A DNA stretch of 64,000 nt from Boesenbergia rotunda (GCA_024364735.1 JAGFNQ010008721.1:1-64000), one strand, 5' to 3'; counted from the stretch's first letter, positions 21,930 through 34,831 are shown. The notes: generated by a model from the letters alone, not told the origin. A program made the numbers and translations.

Positions 21930-24900
21930 ATGTACAATCGATTAGAAAATGAATTTATCAGAGATAATTTTGTTTCTGAACTTGAAAATTTTATGAACTT
22001 TGCTAAGAGTCATCTAGAATGTATGAATGGTGCCGAATTAAGGTGTCCATGTAATCACAAGAAATGCATAAATAGAGCTTTTCGTGATGAGGATACTGTG
22101 AGAGTTCATATATGTAGAAATGGGTTTATGCCAAATTACTATAATTGGTATTGTCACGGAGAACCCTATGTGTATGAACAAATTGGACCTTCTGCTGCTT
22201 CAACTTCTGATAGACATGTTGTTGCGCCTGATTCAACAACTAATATTGAAATGCAAACAATGGTTCAAGATGCGATGAATGCTGGTCAGTATTCTCAAGT
22301 AGATGAAATACCAACACATGAATATTAATAATTATATGAAATGTTAAAGGCCAGTGAAAGAGAAGTGTGGGAAAGCATTTCTTCGGGTCATTCCCAACTA
22401 TCAGCTACTGCAAGATTATTAAATTTGAAAGCAGAACATCATTTTTCAGAAAGATGTTACGATGACATATGTCAGTTGATATCAGAGTTGCTTCCTGCTG
22501 ATAATATAATGACTGATAGCTTTTATAATACAAAAAATTGGTCAAAGGTTTAGGATTGCCGGTTGAGAAGATTGATTGTTGTATAAATAACTGCATGATC
22601 TTTTGGAATGAAGACAATGAACTGAGTGAATGCAAAATTTGTAGTCACCCTCGTTATAAGCCTCTTACTCGTATACCAGGGAAGAAGAAGAAAAAGTTCG
22701 CTTGGAAAGTTATGTATTATTTTCCATTAATTGCTAGACTTCAACGTTTATATGCATCCACTGCTACAGCTAGTCACATGATATGACACCATGAGCATGC
22801 GCACGAAGGAGGTGTAATGTATCATCCTTGTGATTCTTCTACATGGAAACATCTTGATAATGTGTTTCCTTCATTTCATATAAAACCACGTAATGTGAGA
22901 TTGAGACTTTCTGAAGATGGATTTCAACTATTTGGTCAGTCAGGACAGCAGTATTCTTCTTGGCCAGTGATATTAACACCATATAATTTATCCCCATGGA
23001 TGTGCATGAAAGATGAATTTATGTTCCTTATTGTATTGATTCCTGGTCCAACCAATCCTAAAGAGAAGATAGATATTTTTCTCCAACCTCTGATTGCTGA
23101 GTTGAATGATTTATGGAATGTAGGGTTCTTGACTTATGATGTTGCAAGTAAAACTAATTTTACATTGCATGTTGCATTATTATGGACAATTAATGATTTT
23201 CCAGCATACTCGATGTTGTCAGGATGGAGCACATCTGGAAAATTAGCATGCCCACATTGCATGATGGAGTCTGATGCATTTTCATTACCTTTCAGTGGGA
23301 AGGTATCTTGGTTCGATAACCACCGTAAATTTTTACCTATTGATCACCCTTTTAGGCGAAATAAAAAAAATCCTAAAGAATGTTGTAGTCTGAAAATCTC
23401 CTCCAGTGATTGTTTCAGGTGAAGATATCATTGAACAAATTAACAATTATGGATTTCTACCAGTTTCTCAACCTGGTTTCGATGACATAAATAAGTACAT
23501 TGTTCGGATGTGCAAGTGTGGATCGAAGAAAAGGAGTATATTTTGGGAGCTACCTTATTGGAAGTATCTGCTCATTCGACATAATTTAGATGTTATGCAT
23601 GTTGAAAAAATTGTCTTTGTTAATATCTTCAACACTGTGATGAACGTGTCTGGAAAAACTAAAGACATTACAAAATCACGTGAAGAATTGAAAGAGCTAG
23701 TTAACATGCCAGAATTGCATCAGGATGAAACATCTAATAAATTTCCAAAGGCTTGTTATACATTGGACAAAAATGGAAAGCAAACTTTATGTAGTTGGTT
23801 GAAAGAAATAAAATTTCCAGATGGGTATGCTTCTAATATGGCTAGATGCGTCGATATGAACAAATTAAAAATGTTTGGAATGAAAAGTCATGACTGTCAT
23901 GTGTTTATGCAAAGACTAATTCCAATAGCATTTCATGATTTACATCCTCAAAATGTCTGGGAAGCACTCACAGAATTAAGTCTATTTTTAGAGATTTGAC
24001 AGCAAGGTGTATTATGGTGAATGATATGGTTCGCCTGAAAACAGACATTCCTCTCATACTATGTAAGCTGGAACGAATTTTTCCTCCTAGTTTTTTTGAT
24101 TCAATGGAACATCTACCAGTGCATTTACCATTCGAGGCACAAATATCTGGTCCTGTTCAGTACATATGGATGTATCCATTCGAACGATTTTTGAGAAAAT
24201 TAAAGAATAATGTTCGTAACAAAGCAAGAGTTGAGGGGTTAATAAGTAATGCTTATCTGGTTGAAGAAGCATCTTCTTTTTGATCTTATTATTTTGCTGA
24301 TCATGTGAAAACCAGACATCGCAAATGTCCTAGAAATTTTGATGATGCTCGCCCGATAGACCCATTGATGCTTTCTATTTTCAAGTATCCTGGCAAGGCA
24401 GTGGTGCATCTTCATCTACATGGTTAACTGAACAGGAATACCATGCTGTCAGAACATACATACTTCTAAACTGTCATGAGGTCAAACCATATATAAAGTA
24501 AGTTTACTTCTCTAATAAAACTATCATTCATTTTAAAATGTTGCGATGAGGATTAATTATATTTGAAATTTTTTGTCAGCTTATACAAACAACAACTATA
24601 TTTGCAAAATCCATCATTTGGTGCAAGTGAGATAGCTGCAAAGTTAGAGACAGAATTTGCATTATGGTTCCAAATATATGTAAGTTAAAGAAAAAAAAAT
24701 TTATGATGTTGCAATTATAACAAATATTATTCAATTTTCTAATTTATATTAAACTTAATTTTATAGGTGAATGATCGTAGAATTTCAAATGTGGAAGATG
24801 ATAGGATATTGAATCTTGCATCAGGTTCTCTCCGTAAAATAATGGTTTACTCTGGTTACTATGTTAATGGCCTTAAATTCCAGGTTAGACATCGAGAATC

Positions 24901-25303
24901 ACGCAGGTTAACCTTCAATTCTGGTATATGCGTCAAAGGATGTATGGAGAATAGTAACATTTAGTTTGATTATTATGGTATACTTGACGAAATCATAGAG
25001 GTTGAATACCCTGCATTACCTTTAAAAAGATGTGTGTTGTTCAAATGTGCATGGTATGATCCGACCCCAAGAGTGGGTACTCGAATACATTCAAATTATA
25101 ATTTAGTTGAGGTTAATGCCAACAAAAGGTTCAATAAGTTTGAGTCTTTCATCTTCGGAGTACAAGCGGGTCAAGTTTTTTATCTTGAATACCCTACCAG
25201 GAAACGAAGATCTAGTCAATGGTTGTCTGTTTGTCGAATGAAGGCTCGCTCAACCATAGAAATGCCGAATACCCTCACTGCTGTTAACCATGATGCATTT
25301 TAG
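21930..25303 (+). pseudogene. TNPD-like CACTA transposase (degenerate)
   Basis: This is the catalytic transposase gene of the element. 21930-22328 is the transposase-associated domain (MYNRLENEFIRDNFVSELE..., CPCNHKKC, HICRNGFMPNYYNWYCHGE). 22341-23422 holds the tnp2 domain start with zinc-binding CKICSHPRY, then SSTWKHLDNVFPSF, LRLSEDGFQLFGQSGQQYSS and LACPHCMMES. 23406-23999 continues tnp2 (RHNLDVMHVEKIVFVNIFNT, HDCHVFMQRLIP). 24000-24283 is a DUF4218-like part (GPVQYIWMYPFERFLRKLKN). 24767-25303 is a DUF4216-like part (VYSGYYVNGLKFQVR, ILDEIIEVEYPALPLKRC). Introns are visible around 24500-24765. Stop codons at 22326, 22550, 22784, 23419 and 24962 and frameshifts break the frame, so the copy is inactive. 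Confidence 0.9.
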
Positions 25304-26892
25304 AATGATTATGTGGAGAGATATTCAGTTGATTCACAACTCGAATCTACATCTCAATTACTTGTAGATATTAACGTCACTTACAAGGATATAGATGATG
25401 GAGATATGTCTAGCAGTGATGAAGTTGTTGAACTAACAGAGTCTAGCATAAGGATATTGAAGCTGCTACTATTGATTAATTTGATCTTAATTATGATAGG
25501 ATATCATGTTTTTTGTTTATCATGTAAGTTATACTTTAATTTTAGTTCTTATTTATATGATCATGTCTGCATTACCTTTATTATGATTGATCTTAATTTT
25601 TTTTATAGATATTATTATAGCACAACAGCAGCAAGAGCAGCAGCCAGATCAGCAGCAGGCACCACTCCGTGGCTACAAGGTTCTAAAAATTATTGGAGAA
25701 ACGTAAGTATTTTTTAATAATAGTAATTATGTTCATATCTGATTTTAGTTATAATATATTTTGAATCTTTTAATAATTTTTATGCAGATTCACTCCCGAT
25801 GGCCACTGAGTATCATCGTATATCACTGGAAAATTTGAAGAAAGAATATGCGCTGCTGGTCTGACATGGAGACATGTCAATGAGGAGACTAAGACATTTT
25901 ACTATAACGAATTTGTGGTAAGTATATTTAATATATTTATTATTCTAAAATTTTATAAACTTATTTTAATAATTTGCATTGCAGAAAAAATATACATGGG
26001 AGGAAGGACACGAGGCAAAATTTAAAATACCTAGAATATTTATTGTGTCAAGTTGTACCGAGACCACATGTATTATTTAAGAAAAAAGGTGACGCGATCG
26101 TCGTATGTTGATGCCGAGACCTAGGGTGTATGGACAGCCACCTGGGATGAACAAAGATGGAAGGAAAACGCAGAAAAGGCTCGAGCCAATAGAAATACAG
26201 AGCCAGGTGGCCCGAGCACCGGAATAGCCCGGCATTCATCTGGATCTAAATCTATTGTTGAGCATATCATGGACTTGGTGAGTTTAATTCAAAGCTACCT
26301 TATTGCAAGTAAATTTTGCATTTGTCAATTACCAAACTCATATAATTATACTCTAATAAATTTGTGTATACAGGAACGAGATCTTGCTCGCCAGCCCACT
26401 TGTATGGAGGTATTTTGAAGACCCATAAGAAGAAAGATGGGACTTTTGTTGATTCTCGATCATAAGCGATACACGTATAATTATTATCTTTATTCTATTT
26501 AATCGTATCTATCTTTATTAATGTTAGTAATTGTATACAATTTAAATATTACTCTGATAATGTTTTTTCATACATGATCAAATTACAAATAGAGTGGTCG
26601 AGGCATCTCAGCCATCAATAGAGGGGGGAGAGGTACATACTTTATCCACCGACCAGCTGAATGAGATATATTATGATGTTGTTAGTGGACGGACAAAAAA
26701 CTCCACCCTCTACGAGCTTGGCTTACAAGCCAAAGTTGCATTCGATCGTTTAAGGATGCCTAGGGGTTGTGCGACTTCGTCTGCTTCTTCTTCTGAGGTG
26801 CAATCTTTACAACAAGAAAATCAAGAACTGCGCTCTCAAATTGTCTCCATGGATCAGAAGATGGATCAATGAATAGCCACTGAGGCGCAAAG

Positions 26893-28923
26893 TGTTGGAC
26901 CTTGGATGGCTAGAGAGGGGGGTGTGAATAGCCAGACACTTAAAAACTTTGGCTTCTGAACTTTCTTTCTGCACTTAAGTTAGTAGTGGAAGATACAAAC
27001 AATAGAAAGACAGAAATACAAACAGAAACAGAAATGAACCAGTCGCTAGCAAGGTGGGTTTACAAGGTTCGGGGATAACTTGCCCCTACTCCTTGGCATG
27101 CCCGTGATGTGGGCGATCCCTTAATCATTGGCAGATCAAACCCCGAAAATCTGGATAATCAAAACCTCCTTCTCGGTGGAGTAACCTCTCCACAAATCGT
27201 CTCAAGAAAAATATCAGAATAAACACAGAGACTCGAGAAAGCTTACAAAGCGCGAGCACAGAGAGCACAAAGAAGAGAAAACTTCAAGAGCACAACACAG
27301 CACAACCCTAACGCAAGAACCTTCACCCATCTCTTCTTCCTCATTGTGTCTGCTTGGTTTCTGATCGATTCAAAACTTCTACTCTTCTCTGCTTTTGCCA
27401 GCCTCCTCTTAAGCTTCCTGCTCATTACCAGGCGCGTCTGCAACCGCTGAACCATGGCTCCGTCACCACTGACCCGCTGACCTCCATTGGGTGCTCAGTC
27501 CACTGAAGACCTCTTCAGCTGAGCCTCAGGTCAATCGGGAGCCCGCCAAACCATCGCCAGCCCGCGCCAGAAGCCGTTAAATCATGCGAATAGAAAACGG
27601 ACAAACCTGTCGAAGCGAAAGTCGCCAACTGGCCCTCCTTCTTGGTTTGTGTCATCTCTGTATCACCTGCACACTAATCAGATGGATTAGCACAGCAAAT
27701 CAAAACGTATCAGCAGGTATCAGAAAGAAATCAGAGTGAAATTAGAAGTGATCAGGAAGTCTGACAACGATTCAAATTAAAGTGATCAGACACTGATCGG
27801 TCACGCGACCGATCAGTGAAGGGTCTGATCGATCAGGCTCCTGCCTAATCGATCCAGTGAAGCTCTGATCGATCACCTTGACCGATCAGAGAACAGGGAT
27901 CGGTCCACCGATCGATCATAAGGAAGACCGGACCTTATTGTAAGGCAGCCAAAGCCTGACTTGGGATTTCAAACCAACCCTGATCGGTCACTTGACCGAT
28001 CAAGCTTGAGGCCTGATCGGTCAAGCTGACCGATCAGGCTAGAGCCCGACCGATCAGGCTCCTTCCTGATCGGTCCAGGCATGCCCTGATCGGTCCGTAG
28101 ACTGATCAGGGTCTTCTACCTAAACTCTTCTGTTCTTTTTCTGATCGTTCACCGGAACGATCAGAAACCACACAGAAAGTTTCTAATTTCTTTCTGATCA
28201 TTCACCCGAACGATCAGACACCCTGGATCGGTCACCAGACCGATCTATTATCAAGGGAGTTTGTGCCAACTTCCTGATCGGACTCCAGTCCGATCCACAA
28301 CTATAGGAGTTAGTGCCAACTCCCTGATCGGATCACAGACCAATCCATCTCTGACCTTTTTGACCCTGAGTTCAGAGAACAGGCTCCCTAGCCTTCTCTG
28401 ACCCAGTCTGGTCCCGGAGATTGAGCTCCCGAGCTCTCTCCGACTTGTACACTCAATGCTCAATCCCTTGGACCAAGACTTCATGCCAAGCTTCACTCGC
28501 CGGGACTTTGTTCAGCCTAGCTTCCCTTGCTAGGACCTGACTTCACTCACCAGGATTTCCTTCACCTAGCTTCCCTTGCTAGGACATGGCTTCACTCATC
28601 AGTGTTTCCTTCACCTAGCTTCCTTTACTAGGACCTGGCTTCACTCACCGGGGTTTCCGTCACCCAGCTTCACTCACCAGGACCCGGCTTCACTTACTGG
28701 GGTTTCCGTCACCCAGCTTTACTTACGACTCGGCTTCACTCGCCGGGATTCCCTTCCACCTAGCTTCACTCACTAGGACCCGACTTCACTCACCGGGATT
28801 TCCTTCCACCTAGCTTCACTCACTAGGACCCGGCTTCACTCACCGGGATTTCCTTCGCCTAGTCCCCGACCAGGATTTAATCCGAACTTATCTTACTCAA
28901 CTAAACTTAAATCGGTGTCAACA
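26893..28923 (+). mobile_element. LTR-like insertion in the CACTA element, rich in internal repeats
   Basis: It interrupts the TNPA-like gene. It starts tgttggaccttggatggc, followed by the gagaggggggtgtgaatag phrase seen at LTR ends elsewhere in this window, and ends atcggtgtcaaca. Terminal TGTTG/CAACA is inverted. The target-site duplication is imperfect (caaag on the left, caaaa on the right, one base beyond the stated end). There is no coding capacity, so it is read as a solo LTR. 27780-28350 holds palindromic gatcggtc...gaccgatc repeats. 28480-28870 holds a degenerate array of about 40 bp with cttcactcaccgggatttcc and ctagcttcactcactagga phrases. An echo of that second array lies on the opposite strand at 36000-36240. 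Confidence 0.65.
27780..28350. repeat. Interspersed palindromic GATCGGTC / GACCGATC repeats
   Basis: A dense cluster of half-sites in both orientations, for example gatcggtcacttgaccgatc (27982-28001) and gatcggtcaagctgaccgatca (28015-28036). Variants include gatcgttcaccggaacgatc. Spacers are short, so the transcript could form repeated hairpins. The cluster is confined to this LTR-like element. Confidence 0.85.
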
Positions 28924-29232
28924 CCAAAACAACAATCAGGTCAGACTGCATCAACACAGAGGAGAGCGGAGGAGGAGCAGAGGAGAGCGGAGGAGGATAG
29001 GAGGAGGGCGGAGGACGATCGGAGGAGAGCGGAGGCGGATCGGAGAAGAGAGGCCAGCCATAAAGCTTTTATGAATCATATGTTGTCGGTCATAGCTACT
29101 TTCACCCCTCCAACACAAACACAGCACGGTTTTGAGTCACAGGAGACTCAAGACCCAACAGACGGTGGAGAGTAGATGTTTTTTGAGGTATGTTAAACTA
29201 TAACATTTGTTTTATTAAAATCACGTAAAAGG

Positions 29233-31892
29233 TGTTGAAAACCGAAATTTTTTAAAGGGGTCTCTTTGCAAAATAGGGACTTAGTTGTGAATAATGAAAA
29301 TAGGAGGGCTTATTTGCAAAATTGCTAAAACAATTATAAAACCCCAAAAGCCCTAAGTTCTCCCCCGTTCTTTTGAAACCACCCGATCCCGAAGCCGTTT
29401 CCTTTCTCTCCCTCGACGCCGCCTCTTCGGTTTCGTCCGCCCGACGCCGAGCCCTAGCGAGCGACGCCGACGCCGCCACCCCTTCGCCGGTGCTGAGTCC
29501 TTCTTCGCGAGGTGGTGAGTTTTCTTCTCCGTCACGCGAACATCGTCGAGCGTCGCCCTTCTTTCTCCCGGCCACAATCCCTAATCTCCTCTCTTCTCTT
29601 CTGTGTTGTTGCCCGAAATCAGTGGCTGCCGGCAGTCCCTATCCTCCGACGAGCGAAGCCGGTGATCCTCCACTTGTGTTGAGTCGCGGATATTGGAGAG
29701 GTATCAAGGTATGGATTTATTCAATATGTAGGTTGATTAATCAGAGGGTGGTTTTGATATTAGGGCTTTAATAATAGGGCTTTATGATTCGTAATTGATG
29801 ATTCGAAGTTAGTTATTGATCTAGAATCTGTTTTGGTTTGAATTGGAGTTTTGTGTTAAGATTAAGAGTAGGGATTGGTTTTCTTGGGTTGCCGTGAGTT
29901 GTTTATGGCTAATTGGAATATGGGTTTTTGGGTAGTGATCGAATTTTCATGGTTATGCATTGAGTTGGGCTTGATGCCATGCAAATTCGAGTAGCAACTT
30001 AGGAATGCATGGACAAAACCTATATTCATATGTTTTGCATGGATATCTTACCTCTAAGAGTTGAAACGATAGTATGTTAGCAACAAAAGTCAATTAATTG
30101 AATGTTTGATTTAGTAGGCGATTAATGGAGGTATTAATTAATAAATTATTAATTAATTTGGGTCGGTTAATAGCGATTAGCCTAATTGTGATAATTATGT
30201 TAAGAAAGAATTATAGTTGTTTAAGATATAAATTTTGTTTAGTAGTTAATTTAGCTATATTACTAAATGTATGAATAGCTAAATCTGACATTTAACACAG
30301 GACTTTGATCGTTTATGTGTGGTTGATTGTGGAAGGACTTCGTCTACGAAATTCTTCAATTATAAGGCGGGTACTTCTCCTTTGTACTCGAGTAGTTCTT
30401 TTACCTTAAAGCATGGCTAGTTTATGTCTTATAGGTTGCTTGACCTTGTTCTTTGTCGTTTGTTATTTAAACATCGCCGTTGAGACTTATTCTTCGTTGA
30501 TCTTTGAGTATTCCTAAATTCGTATCTGTACAGTCCTCTATTGGTTTTCTATTCTGTAAAATGCCGTTTGTACGCAAGCATTTAGAAGTCCATTAAACAC
30601 AAATAGGTTTATTTGGCATTAGAAATACCCTACCTAGTAGTGTAGGTGCATAATCGTTGGTTTTCGATTTCTGGATGGTTGTATTGATGCATCGTATACT
30701 TATTGGATTTTGTTGCATCGTTGTTTCTTCGGGTGTTTTGTGCATCGTATAGCATGCACCGTACTTGCACGTTGCATACTAACGACTGTTAGGCTTACAT
30801 TTGGTTAAGCCGTCGTTAGTCATATTGTTGCTCGATTCACTCAACCACTTGTTATCGTGGTAGTTATTAGAGTGCGAGTGTTTGTCCTGTTATGCCAAAC
30901 AGTGACACCCTCACCGTTGTATTTAGAGGGATGAGTTGTTGGTGGCTCACCCTCACCGTTGTTTGTTTTTGAGGGATATTTTGTAGCTGTGATAGCTCCC
31001 CCTAGGTATAGGGGTCTGGAGTGTAGGCTCCCCAGCATCCTGTCCACTCAACCACGCCTTATGTGGTATTATTGTTGTTGGTTATTGTTGTTGTTGGAGT
31101 GGTACAGTTGTCACAGCCCTACCCACTCGGTCACACAGATGGAATGTGTTGACGGCTTGACTGGCGTCAGGGGTGACACATGTCATTGCATCATGTGCAT
31201 ACGTATTTCTTTTATGCATTTGCTTGTGTTTGATGCACTTATATGAGCTATGATTGTTGCATATGTTTGACATGCATGTCTATCTTGATATTATTGTTGT
31301 TGAGTTGTTCTATACCTGCTTAATCGTTATTCGGATTTTATACCATGTCGTATTATATTGGTTATGCATGATTAGGTAAATCTGATATTTCTTATGGACT
31401 GTACCTTTTGATTCTCTACTTCGTTATCTTATTATGCCATGCTTATTTGTCTACTCATATACCCGCAGAGTCCGCCCGGATTCACCACCCCTGCTTCCCT
31501 TTTTGTTGTTTCAGGTAGCAGGTAGATGTTTTGCTTGGAGCCAGGAGATGATCCAGTTGTCAGTCCCTCAGTTCCATCGTGTCGGTTTGTTTTGGTTTGT
31601 TCTAGTGTCTGTTTTATTTCCGCAGTTAGTTTCCTTGTCAAGTATCGGTTTGGATTTTGTCGTTATTACTGGTTTGTAGATTTTCTTTTATGTTTAAGAT
31701 GGCTGAGCCATCCATTTTTTATGTTTCGATATAAACTGCGTGGTTGTGTCTATTACTTATTGTTGTGATGGCAGCCACTTGTGGCTGAGCTATGTTGGTG
31801 GAGATAGTATGTATTTTTGCCCCATATTGTCCGCCGTACAGGGGAGATGTTGCTCGATTTTCGAGGAAGCATATACCTCTGGGGGCGTGACA
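29233..31892 (+). mobile_element. Solo LTR, about 2.66 kb, family A
   Basis: It starts tgttgaaaaccg and ends gggggcgtgaca, with a perfect 5 bp target-site duplication aaagg (29228-29232 and 31893-31897). It is the sense-orientation relative of 3205-6234. It lies inside the CACTA element just after the end of the TNPA-like gene. A GC-rich stretch at 29380-29680 produces Arg/Ala/Pro-rich chance ORFs. No internal domain is present, so it is a solo LTR and younger than the CACTA insertion. Confidence 0.9.
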
Positions 31893-31897
31893 AAAGG

Positions 31898-32845
31898 TAT
31901 GTTAAACTTTTACTAACATCCTAATACATGTTCATCAGATACCATTTAGCCATTCTACTTTTTATCATTAGCTAGTTTATTGCAATTGCCATCAGACCTA
32001 TTTGTATTCTGAGTTCATGGACAACTCTATTTCATGCCAATTATTTTAAGCAAAGGGAATGCTTTCTCGTTTCAATTCCAATTTGAGAGAGAGGGAAGTA
32101 GAGGAGAATCCCAATTATATACCATATTTCTGTTTGAATGTAGATGAGTGTATGAAATGTTTGACTTTTATTAGTTTGTTGTTTATTGTTTTGCCATATA
32201 TTTCGTTTGTTTTTGGTGGTTCAGTATGGAATGCTTTCCTTTGTTGTTTATTGTTTTGCCATATATTCCTGTATGAAATGTTTTAGTAGTTATTCTGTAC
32301 ATACTAGTTGGTGATCTGATCTTCGCTTGAGAGTCATATTGGGCAGTTTTATTACGCATGCTTACAAGGGTCAGCAAAACTTTTTTAGAATGAATGGAAT
32401 TAACAACCTAATTGTGATTTATTTTTTGTATATCTAAAGCTCTGTTTAAGATTAAAAAAACAGCTAGTGCCTTATTTGTTACACAAGTACCTCTTTGAGC
32501 ATATTCTAGTAATGTATATTACACTTAATTGGCTTTTTACTGCATTTCTCAGTCTGTAGATAACACAACTTTGAGTTGTTTTTCTACTTTGTTCAGGATG
32601 ATACTGTATTTGAGAAGCAGAGTGCTCGTTTTTGCTTTAGCAGTTTCTGATTTAGTCCTAATAAACATGTAATTTCATTTTCATTATGCATCAAACACTA
32701 CCTTTGTTGCCATATGAATGTGCAGTTAGCAATGCTTATCAAATGAATTGTTCTTAATGCTTTAATTTCATGGCAACCATTGTCTTTATTTATTTCAAGA
32801 TATGTAATGTTCTTAGCTCTACTAATTCCCTTTGCTCTTATGCAG
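31898..32845 (+). other. CACTA 3' non-coding region
   Basis: T-rich sequence resembling plant intron DNA, without a recognised domain. It leads to the splice acceptor at 32844-32845 of the candidate captured gene fragment. Confidence 0.5.
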
Positions 32846-33960
32846 AATCTTGATAGGTTAAAATCCAGGCTTTTGGAAGGTGCAAATGCTTAAGATGTCA
32901 GAGCATTTGTACTGGATATGCAAGCTAGGTTGTTATTGGACATGTTGCTGTTGGGTAAAGGAATTGAATCAGCCGATGTCAGCGCACTTTTCACCAGATT
33001 TAGAGTTTTGAATTTTTTTTCTTTTAACAGGAAGAAATATTAGCTTATTATATTTCTTATCAACAGTTTGGGTTCTCTGTTGTATCTATCATTCGGAAGT
33101 TGCTATTAAATTATCCAATATATGATGGAGTTTTTATATTTCATCATTGTTGTATCATGTGATATTTGCTGTTCTTGTTCAATTCTCTGTTCACTTTCAA
33201 AATCTGCAAATGGTTCCCATTTCCTAACAGGTTCCTCACATAAGTCTGCTAAGGTAATGTTTTTATAATCTATTTCATGTTTTCTTATCTATCTCCACTT
33301 ATTTTGTTTGGTGGTTTGTTTGAATTAGCTTTGGGATATGAGAACTTTAACACTTATCAAGACCTATGTGATAGAACATCCAGTAAATGCTTGTCCTATC
33401 TCCACTGCTTGATCATGTAAGTGACCTATCAAAATTTCTCTAGGCTTTCTGTTTGTTTTTCCATCTGATGAGGGTCTTTAATTTGGCAGTTTTGAAGGAA
33501 AATTCAGCATAAACAGTGGATTTCTATCTGGAATTCTTACAGTCGAGACAGTGGATGATTTCCTTCCTAGAAAATGTCTGCTTCGACAAAGAAGGTAATC
33601 ATAGGGGCAATTTGCTTCTGCATGGCTCTATTTTCTTTTTATAAATTGATTTATTTTATATTGTGGTCTTTATCTAAAAAAAGTTATTTCTATTAGGTTC
33701 TTAGAAACACTACATGCTTTCTCCTAAAAAAGATGTTATACAATAGCTACAACCTTTTGTTTTGGAATAACGATATAGCTTTTATTTGATTTTTACACTG
33801 ATGTAGTCAAACTACACTGATTTTGTGACATCTTATATTGTTTTCACTTGCAGGAAGCACAAGAACTTTGTATGATGGTTTTCTTCCTTTAGAACAATCA
33901 AAAGCTAAGCAGGCTTTCAAGCAAAATATTACAAGAGAGTTGCCTGAAAGGAATGAAAGA
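32846..33960 (+). pseudogene. Candidate captured host-gene fragment inside the CACTA element
   Basis: Three exon-like pieces are separated by T-rich intron-like DNA. Exon a (32846 to about 33010, after ttatgcag) reads NLDRLKSRLLEGANA, a stop, then DVRAFVLDMQARLLLDMLLL and GKGIESADVSALFTRF. Exon b (33490-33594, after ttggcag and before gtaatc) reads FEGKFSINSGFLSGILTVET then VDDFLPRKCLLRQR. Exon c (33854 to about 33960, after ttgcag) is open in one frame as STRTLYDGFLPLEQSKAKQA, then FKQNITRELPERNER. Exons b and c do not join in the same frame by one base, and exon a has an in-frame TAA. I do not recognise the protein. CACTA elements are known to pick up host-gene fragments, so capture is the likely origin; an unrecognised part of the element's own genes is the alternative. 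Confidence 0.5.
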
Positions 33961-34429
33961 GCTTTTTTATTTTAGTATACGAGATAAATATGGTGTTCCT
34001 TATTTCAATTTAATGGAATGAACGAATGAAGTCCTTTACATAATTGCATCAGTTTTAATTGGTTCTTTTTTTAGGAGCTACGATGCATTGAAAGGGTGTT
34101 AAATTGTTATCCAGACATTTGTGATTTCATTTTAGTTATGATATATTTTATAGAAACTTATTCTTTAAATATGATGCGTAATCATTAATATTTTTTTATT
34201 TATTTTAATCATCGATATAAAAATTTATATAAGATCAGACTTTTAGATTCGATTATCTAATTTATTATTTTTAATTAATTCAATTTATTTTTGATGAATT
34301 AATCAATTGAATTCGTATAAGTTTAAGATATTTAGCAATCAAGATCACTTTTATAATTAGATTGTCAAGAATAATACTAATCTGAAGTGGATTAATTCTT
34401 CCTATTTTTTTTTTTTTAATTTTTCGTCG

Positions 34430-34815
34430 GAATACCGATGGAAATGTAGTCCGTTGGTAATGTATGGGCTACAAATTTTCGATATGTTCCGACGGAATCT
34501 GTGATTCCGTCGGAGATCTCCGACGGAATCACAGATTCTGTCGGCGATGCATGGACTAAATTTCCCATTATTCCCAACGGAATCTGTGATTCCGTCGGCG
34601 ACCTCCGACGGCGGTGATGCATGGGCTAAATTTCCCATTATTCTCGACGGAAATTGGAATTCCGTCGGTAAATATATTTACCGACGGACCATTATTTCCG
34701 TCGAAAATATTATCCCGACAATTAGTATACCGACTTATTTTTTTCCGTCATTGTTCCGTCAGTAAGGTGCATTCCCGACGGAATTCCGACGGAAAATTCT
34801 GTCGGTAACGATCAG
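34430..34815. repeat. CACTA right subterminal repeats
   Basis: Repeats of ccgacggaat/attccgtcgg as at the left end, including tandem copies around 34488-34530 and 34576-34680. They end just inside the right terminal repeat. The shared motif at both ends supports one element spanning the whole interval. Confidence 0.88.
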
Positions 34816-34831
34816 ATTTTTTGTAGTGTTA

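Larger units (their letters stand above)
25610..29175 (+). pseudogene. TNPA-like second CACTA gene (degenerate, interrupted)
   Basis: This is the second gene of the element, resembling plant transposase Ptta/En/Spm family proteins (Transposase_24 type). Pieces are a Gln-rich start (QQQEQQPDQQQAPLRGYK, about 25617-25680), TPDGH and WRHVNEETKTFYYNEFV (25790-25915), SIVEHIMDLERDLARQPTCM with intervening intron (26245-26415), and 26594-26872 with STDQLNEIYYDVVSGRTKNS and a coiled-coil tail (VQSLQQENQELRSQIVSM). The Arg/Glu-rich C-terminal part (QRRAEEEQRRAEEDRRRAED) resumes at 28930-29175. Between the last two pieces lies an inserted LTR-like element. Stop codons break it. In maize Spm, TNPA binds the subterminal repeats. 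Confidence 0.75.
20409..34828 (+). mobile_element. CACTA (En/Spm-type) DNA transposon, 14.4 kb with nested insertions
   Basis: The left end is CACTACAAGAAATCT (20409-20423) and the right end is the complement of CACTACAAAAAATCT (34814-34828), matching at 14 of 15 positions. A 3 bp target-site duplication, tta, flanks it (20406-20408 and 34829-34831), as expected for the CACTA superfamily. Both subterminal regions are packed with ccgacggaat/attccgtcgg repeats. Inside are a TNPD-like transposase (21930-25303) and a TNPA-like second gene (25610-29175), both broken. Two LTR insertions (about 26893-28923 and 29233-31892) and a candidate captured gene fragment (32846-33960) follow. Without the nested insertions it is about 9.7 kb. 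Confidence 0.93.

Noticed and set aside
29252..29771. Arg/Glu and Pro/Ser-rich ORFs
   Set aside because: They lie in the GC-rich part of a solo LTR and overlap on both strands.
29186..31908. Repeated phrase ggtatgttaaac before and after the solo LTR as a longer target duplication
   Set aside because: The left copy is about 36 bp away from the LTR edge, while aaagg directly abuts both ends.
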